Shown here: piece after piece, positions 24,815-36,100 of the stretch | How positions within the stretch are numbered: the first letter of the stretch is position 1 | How the letters are laid out: each line of letters begins with the position of its first letter | Translations under genes and position numbers: made by a program | NCBI GenBank assembly: GCA_964563495.1 | Contig: CAZLYK010000028.1 | Span: 1-48,734 of the forward strand | DNA length: 48,734 nucleotides | Reading direction: 5' to 3' | DNA from: CAZLYK01 sp964563495 | Lineage (GTDB): Bacteria > Acidobacteriota > Blastocatellia > RBC074 | The notes under the pieces: generated by a model | Database searches by the model: none | What the model was told of the DNA's origin: nothing | Seen by the model: only the letters and a program-made list of their open reading frames with translations

Positions 24815-27800
24815 TGCTCTTCTCCTTCATTTTCCTCTGATCTTATCGCGTTATTGGCCGTGTTATTGGCCGCGCCATTGGTAGAGTGAAATTTCTTGTC
24901 GTCTTCTCTGTCATACTTCTCTGGGTTGACCACGATTCTCAGCGCCGGCGCAGTGGCATCTTCCAACCTCGTGGCGGTGGGGGCGAGTTGGGTGAGCAAC
25001 TCATCAACAATGTCGTGTACGGTAATCCCTTGCAGGAAACGCGGCAGTTCGATGTGGACGCCCCAGCGCTGGCGCAGATGGTTGCGCAATTCAATCAACA
25101 TCAGCGAGTCATAACCCAGCGCCAGCAAATTCTGTTGCGGGTCAATTGTCGCTGTCGGCGCTAGACCTAGCCCATGGCGAACAGTCGCCGCAAGCGCGTG
25201 GGTCAGCCAAGTGGTGCGTTCGGCAACGGGTGTTTGGACAAGTTGAGTGCGCAGATCAAGCGCCTCGACTGGCGCAGTCGGCGCCATCGCTTCCGGGTGA
25301 TTACCCACACAATGGGCGAGGAACGCGCGATGAGCCTGCATGACATCGGTAAACCGATGCCAGGCGATCATCATCACGCCGATGTGACCTTGCCTGCCCA
25401 ACAACTGCTGAAACGCGGCAACTCCTTCTGTCACTTGCAATGGTTTGGCAAGGGGTTGCTGAGATGATTGCGCATTAGCTGCCATACCAACCTCTGCCCA
25501 ATCGCCCCAACTGATACTCAGGGCGGGCAGTCCGCTCTGTTGTCGATAGACAGCCAACGCATCCAGAAAGGCGTTGGCGGCGGCATAGTCGCGCTGCCCC
25601 ACCAAGCCCAGCAGGGATGACGCTGAGGAAAAGAGGACAAAGAAATCCAGGTCAAGCGGTTGGGACAAGCGATGTAAATGCCAACTCCCCGCCACTTTGG
25701 GAGCCATCACCGCGGCCGAGCGATCCCAGGATGGGAGACCGGATGATTCTTGTTCGACAATGCCGGCGGCGTGGATAACCCCGCGCAGCGGCGGAAATGG
25801 GAGAGTTGTATCCCCCAACCGGGCAAAGAGAGTGGTCATGGCTTGCTCATCCGTGACATCCACCTGGGGAAGATGGAGTTGGACGCCCATTTGCTCTAAT
25901 GCCGTCACGGCGGCTTGTTGCGTTGCGGTTGTCATGCCACGGCGACTGGTCAACACAAGATGCCGCGCCCCTTGCTCAGCCAATCCCCGGGCGATCGCCA
26001 ACCCCAAACCGCCCAGCCCACCTGTGATCAGGTAGGTTGCGTCCGCTTGCAGTGTGACAGGTTGCACCGGCTCGGCTTTGACCGGTTTTAGTTGGGCGAC
26101 ATAGCGCGCATTTTGGCGCAAGGCAATCTGCTCATCACGCGGCGCATTGTGCTGTGCCTGAGTGGAGGCATCCAAAAGCTCGGCGAACAAGTCGTGGGCG
26201 CTGGCCGCCGCGCCTTGCCCCGGCGGCAAATCGATTAAGCCGCCCCAATAGTCGGGAGTTTCCAAGGCGATGGTCCGCCCCATGCCCCACAATGGCGCGT
26301 GGGCAAGATTCGCCAGCGAGTCCGCGTTGTGGACGGCGTGCGCGCCTTGCGTCACCAACCACAGACGGGTTGCCGGTTGGTTCAGCGCTTCCAATAGCCG
26401 GAGCAAGCCTGCGATACTGCCGCACCCCACTTGTTGCGCAGCCATCAAACCGGGCGCAGACCAATCACTCGCCGCCGCTACATCCAAGCCCCCCAAGCCC
26501 CCCAAGCCCCCCAAGCCCCATAGATGAACGATAGCCTGCACGGGGCGCGTCGGCGCAAGCGCATGGATGCTCTGCCAAAAGCGCACAAACTGCTCCGGTT
26601 GGTTGGGGTCGAGCGTCCAACGATTGGGTGACTCGGCGTGCAACTCCTGACCACGCCCATTCTGATAGATCAGGATGGGCGTATCGCCGGCAGCGGCCAC
26701 TTCGGCTGCCAGTGCTTCCCCCACACCGGACTGATCGGCGCAGATGATCCAGTAGCCGCCCAGCTGCGCCACCTGTGCGCCAGCTTGGTGAGTAGAACGC
26801 GCTTTGGGTTGCCAATCGACGGCGTAGAACGCTTCCTGGATGGTCTCGCTGGCTTGGACTGCCTGCTCTTCTTCAGCGAGCAACGCAAGCACTCGGGGCA
26901 GCAGACGAGCCTCATCCGCCGTCAACTGCTTGCGCGCGATCAGCCGCTCGCTAAGCTGCGACAGATCACATTGCGCCAGCCATGCCGGTGGATTCATGGG
27001 TTGTAGTGGGGCGTGCGGGCGCGGGTTGGCATTGTCAACCCAGCAACGCTTGCGCTGGAATGGGTAGGTTGGCAGCGCCACTTTATGCTGCTGATAATCT
27101 TTGTCAAAGCCGCGCCAATCAATGTTTACCCCATACACATACAACTCACCTAGACTCGCCAGCATTTGTTGCCAATCGCTTTGATTTTCGCGAAGACTAG
27201 GCAAAAACAGACAGGGGGTGGGTGGGAGAGGGGATGCCTTGTCTCCCGGCATCTTTATGTCCTGGTCCAGGCATTGTTGCGCCATGCCGACCAACACCGG
27301 CTTGGGACCGATTTCGACGAGGATGCCGACGCCTAGTTCATGCAAGGTTTGCACGCCATCGGCAAAACGGACGGCTTCGCGCGCATGGCGTACCCAATAA
27401 TCGGGCCTCGCAATTTTCTCGTTGACAAGTCTTCCCGTCAGATTGGAGACAACCGATAGTTTGGGGTTGTGGTAGGTGATGGCGGCTGCCACCTGGCGAA
27501 ACTCGTCGAGCATTGGCTCCATGAGTGGCGAGTGGAAGGCATGCGAGACGGTTAGTTGGCGTGTCTTGACTCCCTCGGCGGCCAGTTGTTCGGTAATCGC
27601 CAGCACCGTCTCCCGCTTGCCGGAGAGGACGATACTGCCCGGTCCATTGATTGCTGCAATCGCCGCTTGATTGTGGTAGGGTGCAATAGCTTGCTGCACC
27701 CGTGCTTCGGCTGATGAGATTGTCGAATCATCGAACAGCAGTGAAACCATCGCGCCATTCCGGGGTAGTTCACTCATCAGCCGGCCCCGAGTCGCGACGA

Positions 27801-30086
27801 GCTTTAGTCCATCTTCCAGACTGAAGACGCCCGCCACGCACGCTGCTACCATCTCGCCAACACTGTGACCTATCACCACATCAGGTTTAATTCCCCAGGT
27901 TTGCCACAGTTCGGTCAAGGCATATTCCATGACGAACAGTGCAGGTTGGGTGTAAGCGGTCTCGGAGAGAGTTGTGGCCTGTTCCTTTGCCATCCCCACA
28001 TCCGGCCCCACATCCGGCCCCACATCCGGCCCCACATCCGGCAAGGTTNNNNNNNNNNNNNNNNNNNNNNNNNNNNNNNNNNNNNNNNNNNNNNNNNNNN
28101 NNNNNNNNNNNNNNNNNNNNNNNNNNNNNNNNNNNNNNNNNNNNNNNNCCCCACATCCGGCCCCACATCCGGCCCCACATCCGGCCCCACATCCGGCAAG
28201 GTTGAAGCTTTGTCGCCAGACCAATCCTGGCTAAACATGATCGCTAAGATCGATGCGCCTAGATATTTTTGGAGAAGCGTATCGCAATGATCGAGCGTTT
28301 GGCGGAAAACAGCCTGGGTTTCATAGAGTTCTCTGCCCATATCCAGATACTGGGCGCCTTGACCGGTATACAGAAAGGCGATCTTGCCTTTTGCCGCCTG
28401 CACCGCTGTCTTCTCCTGTCTTACCGCATGTTCAACGATACCTGCGCTGTAGGCGGCCAATTTTGTCTGCATCTCCGTGGCGGATTGGGCAACCACACTC
28501 AGACGATAATCAAAATGACTTCTGCCTGTACGTGATGTGTAGCAGATATTGCCTAAGCCTGATTGAAGCCCGGCAGGACTATTGAGAAAGGTGCGATAGT
28601 GTTGCGCAAGTGACTGCAAGGCAGGCGCGCTTTTTGCCGACAGGGTTAAGAGGTGATACGGGCGTTCAGCCGGATGTTGAGCTTGTGGATCGCTAGCTAG
28701 GGCGACATGCTCGTTTGAAGGCGCCTCTGCCACAATCACATGGGCATTTGTTCCGCTATACCCAAAAGAACTGACGCCGGCGATGCGTCTGCCGGCATCC
28801 CCTGTCCCAATCCAAGGGGTGGCTGTGGTTGGGATTTGCACAGGCGACGTCTGCCAATCAATGTAGGGATTCGGCGTCTGAAAGTGGAGATGGGGCGGAA
28901 TCACGCTATGCTGCAACGACAAGACGACTTTGATCAAGCTGGTGATGCCGGCCGCCGCTTCCAGATGACCCATATTGGTCTTGACTGAGCCAACCCAGAG
29001 CGGCTGTGTGCGTTGGCGAAAAATCGCACCGAGGGCCTCCAGTTCAACAGGATCGCCCAGGGAAGTGCCAGTGCCGTGCGCTTCCACATAGCTAATTTGG
29101 CCTGGCGTCAGTTTCGCTTGTTTCAGCGCCTGTTGGATGACTGCTTGTTGAGCGACGCCATTGGGCGCCGTCAAGCTGCTGCTGCGCCCATCCTGATTGA
29201 GTGCGGAACCCTGGATGACCGCGAGGATCGGATCACCCGCGGCTTGGGCCTCTGCTAATCGCTTGAGGACGATAACGCCACAGCCTTCGCCGCGTACAAA
29301 GCCATTGGCGGCGGCATCAAAGGTTTTACAGCGCCCATCGGGGGACAACATACCGGCGTTGCCGAAAATAAGCGTGTCATCCTGTTTAAGGATCAGGTGT
29401 ACGCCGCCTACCAGGGCTAGATTACATTCCTGATTGCGCAAACTTTGGCAGGCTAGATGGACAGCGACCAACGAAGAAGAGCAGGCTGTATCTACCGCCA
29501 TGGCGGGTCCATTTACACCCAAGGTATAGGCCAGCCGTCCCGCTGCAACACTCAGCGCTGTTCCGGTCGAAACATACAAATCCGATGACTCCGCCTGATT
29601 TGCTTGGCGCAACAATCCTTCATAGTCTGAATCACAGATGCCGATAAAAACACCCGTCACACTATTGAGTAAGGTAGCCGGCACAATGTTGGCCGCTTCC
29701 AACGCTTCCCAACTAACTTCCAACAGCAAACGCTGTTGCGGGTCCATGCACACGGCTTCGCGGGGTGAGATGCCAAAGAAAGCGGGATCGAACCCATCCA
29801 CCTGTTCGAGAAAACCGCCATAACGGGTGTACGGATTACCAGTACCAGCAGCCTCATCTTCAGCCATCGGCCGACGTTGGCGCGGAAGCCCATCGATTGC
29901 ATCAACCCCAGCACTCAGCAACCGCCAAAACTGTTCCGGCGTATCAACATTGCCTGGGAGACGACAACCCATCCCAATGATGGCTATCGGCTCGCGACTG
30001 CGCTGTTCTAAAGCTTCAATTTTCAAGCGCGCATTGCGTAGCGCCGCCATAACCTGTTCAGTGGAGGGTGTCATAGTCTGATTCAT
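24793..30086 (-). CDS. Type I PKS module: KS-AT-KR-ACP (one gene interrupted by an assembly gap)
   Basis: KS with DTACSSSL (about residue 201), EAHGTGT and NMGHLEAAAG; AT with GHSVGE and HAFH, the malonyl-CoA signature; a KR with TGGLGGLG, FSSASS and an intact Tyr in RDYAAANAFL; ACP with LGYDSLM near 25110. No DH, so a beta-hydroxy group should remain. The gap (28049-28148) breaks the frame only artificially: the 55 bases on either side are identical, and merging them gives 5139 bp, exactly 1713 codons. The tract codes (PDVG)n inside the AT, in the loop before AYTQPALF. An equal KS-AT-KR-ACP layout is described for CyrC of cylindrospermopsin synthesis. A GLG tandem repeat lies in the KR structural half. 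The ATG has a weak ribosome site. True length is at least 1712 residues. Confidence 0.92.
26484..26519. repeat. 9-bp tandem repeat (CCAAGCCCC x4) in the PKS reductase region
   Basis: Four perfect units; on the coding strand they give GLGGLGGLGGL after HLW, in the structural subdomain before the KR cofactor site. The period keeps the frame. Confidence 0.85.
27994..28048. repeat. 12-bp minisatellite, left side of the gap (CCCACATCCGGC x4)
   Basis: Four perfect units at 27995-28006, 28007-28018, 28019-28030 and 28031-28042, then AAGGTT up to the first N. Encodes (PDVG)4 in the PKS acyltransferase. The 55 bases 27994-28048 equal 28149-28203 exactly. Confidence 0.95.
28049..28148. other. 100-N scaffold gap
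   Basis: Exactly 100 N, a placeholder length. It separates two identical 55-bp ends made of a tandem repeat, as when a de Bruijn graph with k=55 fails to pass a repeat longer than k. Its real content is probably only more repeat units. Confidence 0.95.
28149..28203. repeat. 12-bp minisatellite, right side of the gap (CCCACATCCGGC x4)
   Basis: Four perfect units from 28150 to 28197, then AAGGTT. Same 55-bp sequence as on the left of the gap. The coding strand reads TLPDVGPDVG and so on directly after DWSGDKAS of the acyltransferase. Confidence 0.95.
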
Positions 30087-30141
30087 CGTTGTTTATGGTT
30101 TTCTTTTGCTAAAAAAGAGACCGGCTTGGCTAGCTGTACCT

Positions 30142-33100
30142 TCAATTGTCTAACAGCGTAGTAAGTTGTTCCCACTCTTTTCCAAGCGCCGCCGCCATAT
30201 CTCCCGGCCAAGTCTCGAACATACCGTTAGCTGTTCCGATGGGAATAGCAGTTTCATTGATATTCAGCATTGCAGCATCCTTGGCCGCAGCCATTGGTTC
30301 CGGCGACGGGTTATCGCTAAACAAGGTCTGTAGCAGATACTCGGTTAAGGCAGGAACCGTTGGGTACGTAAAGAATAAGGTGGCTGGAAGCGCCTGTTCT
30401 AAACTACGCGCCAGCATGTTGCGCAGTTCAATCGCCATTAAGGAATCCATCCCTAAATCCATTAAGCCTGCCTGCCAATTAGTCTGTTGCGTTTCGGACA
30501 AGCCCAGCACCCGTGCAACGAGTGTTTGCACCTGTTGCACCAGGAGCGCACGCCGTTGCTCAGGGACGGCCTGAGCGAGGCGTTGATAGAAGCTTAGTTG
30601 GGTAGCTACGACTGGTTGGATAGAATGTTTCTGCGCAACCGCACGCTGGGCCAATTGCGCGAATAAGGGTGCATTGGCTTGTTGCGTAGCCAGAAATTTT
30701 TCCCAGATGATGGGCATGACCCCAACTTGGGCTTCCGCTTGACGGAGCAGATAGGCAAAGCTTTGGATGCCTTGCTCCGGGGCAATCACGCCCTCGCCAC
30801 GCACGGCCATCTGCACCGCATCGCGTTGCACGGTGGCTGCGGCTGAGCCGATCTCAGACCATGACCCCCAGTCAATACTCAGCGCTGGTAGATTACGTGC
30901 GCGCCGGTAATGGGCTAAACTGTCCAGCAAAGCATTGGCGGCGGCATGGTTCGACTGCCCGCGACTACCGAGCAAGCCTGATGCAGAAGAGAAGAGGACA
31001 AAAAAGTCGAGGGGCATGGTTTGCGTAATGGTGTGCAAATGCCAGGCGCCAGCCACTTTTGGCGCCAATACCCTGGCAAAACGCTCCCAAGTTTGTTGCA
31101 GCAAAGCGCCATCATCGAGGATGCCGGCGGCATGAATCACCCCGCGCAAAGGGAATTCTGATGGAACTTGCGCCAATGTCCGCGCAATTTGTTCTTGCTG
31201 ACTGACGTCGGCCTGCACCACCGTAACCTCTGCACCCAATGCCTGCAATACGGCAATTTGCTGAGCAGCCGCTATTGTGGGCCGACTGCGCCCGATCAGA
31301 AACAGGTGGTGTGCGCCTTGCTCCACCAGCCAGCGCGCCACTTGTAGACCCAATCCGCCCAGCCCACCGGTAACCAGGTAGGTCGCTTCCGCTCGGATAG
31401 GTAGAGCGGTTGGCTGCGACGGCTGGCAAGACAACAGACGGGCGACATAACGCCCATCATTCCGCAGGGCAACCTGTGTTTCCTGTGGTGCAGCCGTGAC
31501 GGTCGATGTCAATTGAGCGCAGAGGTCGGCGGCTTGCTCAACTGGGGGTATGCCGCCAGCCAGGTCAAGGCAGGTGCAATGCAATTCAGGGTGTTCGAGC
31601 GCAACGGTTCTCCCCAGTCCCCAGAGCGCCGCTTGAGCAAAGCCCGTCACACGATCCGTGGTCTGGACGGCTTGTGCGTCACGCGTGACGAACCAAAGGC
31701 GGGGTTGCGTGGTGCGGTCATGGAGCAGCGCTTGCACAAGATGCAACGCAGGCGCACAAACGTCCTGGGCAACGCTTTCCACTTCCTCGTCGCTTTGTCC
31801 GTTTGGGTTGGCCATGCCCCACAGTTGCACCACACCATATAGATTCGGGAACGCACCTAACAAACGTTGGTAATCTTCAGCGTGGTCGGGACGGATTTGG
31901 AAGGACTGGGCGGCGTTGCCCGCCTGTCCTTCAGGACAAACTGCCGGACAAACTGGTTGATACGCATCGCCAGAATAGACCAAAATCGGTTGTTCTCCTC
32001 GTTGGCGCAGTTGGGTCGCCAATGCTTCACCCAACATCGCATCATCAATCAGCAGCAGCCAGGTGCGACCCGTGTCGGCAACCGTCGTGTTTGTCTGGGT
32101 CAGGAAAACAGCTTGCCCCACGTCCTCGGTGGTGGCAGCATCCGGCATCGCGGCGACTGCTTGGAAGCCGGAGGTCAGGAACAGTTGTCGCCACTGGTTT
32201 GCCGTCAGCAATGGATGAGGTTGGGGATGATGTTGGCGTTGATCGCTAAAGCGCCACCAACCATCAGTCAGACCAAAGGTTAGGTCTACCCAACCGCTGG
32301 CCCGCGTATCTTCGAGCAGCACCAATAAGCCGCCGGGCGCTAATAAGTGTTGGACATGAGCCAGTGTCGTGGGCAGGTCGCGCGTGGCATGTAGGACATT
32401 AGCCGCAAGCACAATGCCATAGCCATGCAAGTCGATACCCTGTTGGGCGGGCGGCTGTTCAATATCCAGCGTTTGGTAGCGCAGGAAGGGGTAGTCCGCA
32501 AACTTTTCCTGCGCTGTCCGCAGAAAGCCAGCGCCGATGTCAGTGAAGAGATAGTCAGTTTGGCCGGCGGGGAGCAGCGGCAGCAGTCCAGCCGTCGTGC
32601 CGCCGGTGCCAGCGCCGATTTCCAAAATACGCACCCCGCGCCCGGGCGGCAACTGCGCCAACGCGGTCTTGACCGCGTTTTGCGCCAGGCGATTCATGAC
32701 ATCGGCAATGGGTGAGTTTTGATACGTCCGATTGACCAGGCTGGCATCGCCACCAGGGAACAGTAACTCCAAGGGATTTTGCACCCCGCGCAGTACTTCG
32801 CTCAATCCTGATGCGCAACGGGCAAGCAGGGCAAGTTCAGCTTCGATCACGGCGCCATACTCTGCCTGTAAGCGTTGCAGTTCGGCTTGGGGCGAACGCG
32901 GTGTTGGGGTACGCAACACCTGCCAACTTTCTTTGTTTTGGGTCAGATCGTTTGAGCTCACCGAAGTCAAGATGCCTGCTTCGGCTAACATCTGTAGCAG
33001 CCGTTCCAACAGACGATGATAGGCGGGGATGACCCCGAGTTGGCGAGCAATCTGCTCAGTACGCCAATGGCTGCCAGGTTGAAAGTGAAAGCCGGCTTTG

Positions 33101-36100
33101 GCGAAGGCGGCCAGGATATAGTCGATACAGAGTGTTTCCAACTGGCATAGCGCAACCTGTTGCTGCTGTATGATTGGCGCCGTTAACCATGCAGTTGCCT
33201 GTTCCTGCAACGACTCGTGTATGGCGGCAGGGGGCGGCAGATAGGCAGGCAAGTGACCAAAGCGGGGTTGTGGTTGCCACTGCAAGCGGTAGAGCCAGTC
33301 GCGCCAGGCTGCTGTCCCCAAGACCAGATGGCGCGGCGCCGCGCGTTCGGTAAAGCCCGCTACCGTCAAAATCACCGCGCCTGCATCGTCAATCAATTGG
33401 ACGTTCCAGCGCTGCGGGGGCCGGGATTCCCCATTGGAGTCGGGCGCGACTTGTTGAAGTTGAACATGACACCACCATGCCTGGCCTGTCACCGCGGCGG
33501 CGAGCGATAGGGTATCCATGGCAAAAGGCAGCCAGGCCTCTGTCTGGTCTCCATCCATTTGCAGGGCGCCCGGAAGTTGCAAACAAGCGTCAAGCACGCC
33601 AGGGTGTAGCTGATAACCATCGAGCGCGCCAATCGCTTCCGGCAGCGCCAGCCGTCCTATTACTTCAGTTTCCCCACGCCAGACCGCGGCCAACCAACGA
33701 AAGGAGGGGCCAAAGTAAGTGTGTTGAGCAGTTGCCTGGGCAGCCAATGCCGCCATGTCTACCGCGATTGGACAGCGCGCCTGCAAAGCAGCCAGGTCAA
33801 TCGGCGCGGCTTGCACTACAGGCGCAAAGGCCAATTTGCCGCTGGCATGAGTTTGCAGGGTGTCGCTTGACTGGTCCGCAGAGAAACTGATCACCTCAAA
33901 GGCTGTCGCCGACTCTTCTCCATTTGGCTGAGCTTCCGGGCTGAAAATAACCTGGACCGTGCGACTTGCGCCCCCGACTAAGACCAATGCCTGGGGCAGA
34001 ATGACATCTACTAATTGGATTGAGCGGTTTGGATAAGCCAGGTGCGCAGCCTGCAAAACCATGGCCAGTTGACATGCGCCAGGGGATACAACCTCGCCAA
34101 AAACCGTGTGATCAGCCAGGAAGGGCAAGCGTTCTGTGTTAAAGCGCGTCTCGCTGACTATCTCTTTCAGCCGCGGTGATTGGGTCAGCGTATCGATTAA
34201 GGGGGCCGGCGCACTGGCCCGTCTCTCCTTGTGCGGCGCCGGCTCAATCCAACAGGTTTGACGCTGGAAAGGATAGGTCGGGAGCACAACCTTGTGACGC
34301 GCCCTGTGAGACCCCGCGCCAACAGGGCGGTCGTTGTCCAAGCCGGCCCAGTTCACGTTTACACCTTGCGTGTACAGTTGCCCCAAACTATCCAACATCT
34401 GCTGCCAGTCGCCCCGACTGGCTCGTAGACTGGGCAACCAAAGGCCGCCATGATCGGGTAAACATTTGCCGCCCATGCCCAGCAAAACGGGATTCGGCCC
34501 GATCTCAACCAGGTACTCCACACCCAAAGCCGCAATAGTCTGCATGCTCTGGGCAAAACGCACCGGTTGCAAAATATGACGGCGCCAATACTCGGCGGTT
34601 GCCACTTCACTCGTTGTGATTTCCCCTGTGACATTCGAAATCAGGGTGATGGTGGGTGTTGCATAGTGGACTTGCCGGGTAATCGGCGCAAATTCACTTA
34701 GCACGGGTCGCATCAAGGGCGAATGGGCGGCCACTGGAACCGCCAACCGTTCGTATTTGATGGCTTGGCGGGATAACGTTTCACAAATTGCATCAAGCGC
34801 TTCACGCACGCCCGAAACGACGACACTCTCCGGCCCATTGATGGCGGCAATGGCAACCAGATCTTTGTAAGTTGGCCCGATCTCCTGCAACAGAGTTGCA
34901 ACATACTCTTCACTTGCCGCCACCGCCATCATCTCGCCTGCTCGCGCGACGTTCTGCATCAGGCGGCCGCGTTCGACCATCAATTTTAGACCATCTTCCA
35001 GGCTAAAGACCCCAGCCACGCAGGCCGCCGCATATTCACCGGCGCTATGCCCCATCACAACGTCGGGGGTAATGCCCCACGCCATCCAGAGTTGCGCCAG
35101 GGCATACTCCAGCGCAAATAATGCGGGCTGGGCGTAGGCAAACCTGTCAATCAAGGCATTCGCGTCTGAAGTGTTCTGCGCGTAGAGAATGTCGTGCAAA
35201 GAGCAATCCAAATAATTCCCGGCACTGATAATTTCATCACAGCGGTCAATGATTTGGCGAAAGATCGGCTGGGTTTGATAGAGTTCCCGGCTCATCCCCA
35301 GATACTGCGCGCCATGACCAGTGAAGAGAAAGGCGATTTTGGGTTGATCCATTGCGGCTTTTGGGGCAGCTTTGGGGGCGGCTTTTGGCGCATCCGCTAT
35401 GGATTGGATCGCTTCCTGGAGTTGTTGGCCCAATTTTTCAGTTGAGTCCGCCACGACCGCCATGCGCTGGGCAAAATGCTTGCGCCCGGTGTTGGCCGTA
35501 AAGCAGAGGTCGGCCGGATTGGTATCTGGATTGGTGGCACAAAAACCGATATAGCGTTGCGCCAACTCTTGCAAGGCTTTTGGTGTCCGTGCCGAAAGCG
35601 CCAGCAGATGGTGGCTCCGCTCATTTCCCGTCGCCTTCTCGCCTTGCCGCCTTATCGCCTTGTCATCCAACGGAGCTTCTTCCAACACAATATGACTATT
35701 CGTGCCACCGACGCCAAAAGAGCTAACGCCGGCGCGCCGGGGTTTCCCGTTACGCGGCCAGTCAGCCAATTTCGTGTTGACATAGAAGGGGCTATTGGCA
35801 AAATCAATGGCAGAGTTGGGAGTGACAAAGTGCAGACTGGGCGGAATCTGTTTGTGTTGGAGAGCCAGCGCCGTCTTGATCAACCCGGCAATGCCGGCCG
35901 CTTCATCAAGATGACCGATGTTGGTTTTGACTGAACCGATGGCGCACTGTTGCGGTGGCAGGCTGTCCGCCTTGCTACTCTGCGCAAATGCCTGGGTCAG
36001 GGCGGCAATTTCAATCGGGTCGCCCAGCTTGGTGGCGGTGCCGTGGGTTTCCACGTAGCCGATCGTGCCGGCATCCACCTCGGCCATCCTCAGCGCCTCA

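Noticed and set aside
27887..28290. Open frames reading through the N-gap on both strands (PHIRPHIRP, AGCGAGCG and the like)
   Set aside because: They are translations of the 12-bp repeat and of N characters in wrong frames. The only coherent reading is the PKS frame with PDVG repeats, which becomes continuous when the identical 55-bp ends are merged.
24793..30086. Two separate PKS genes (KS-only and AT-KR-ACP)
   Set aside because: The AT is split in the middle by the gap, and the frames differ only because the gap was filled with 100 N. Merging gives one gene.
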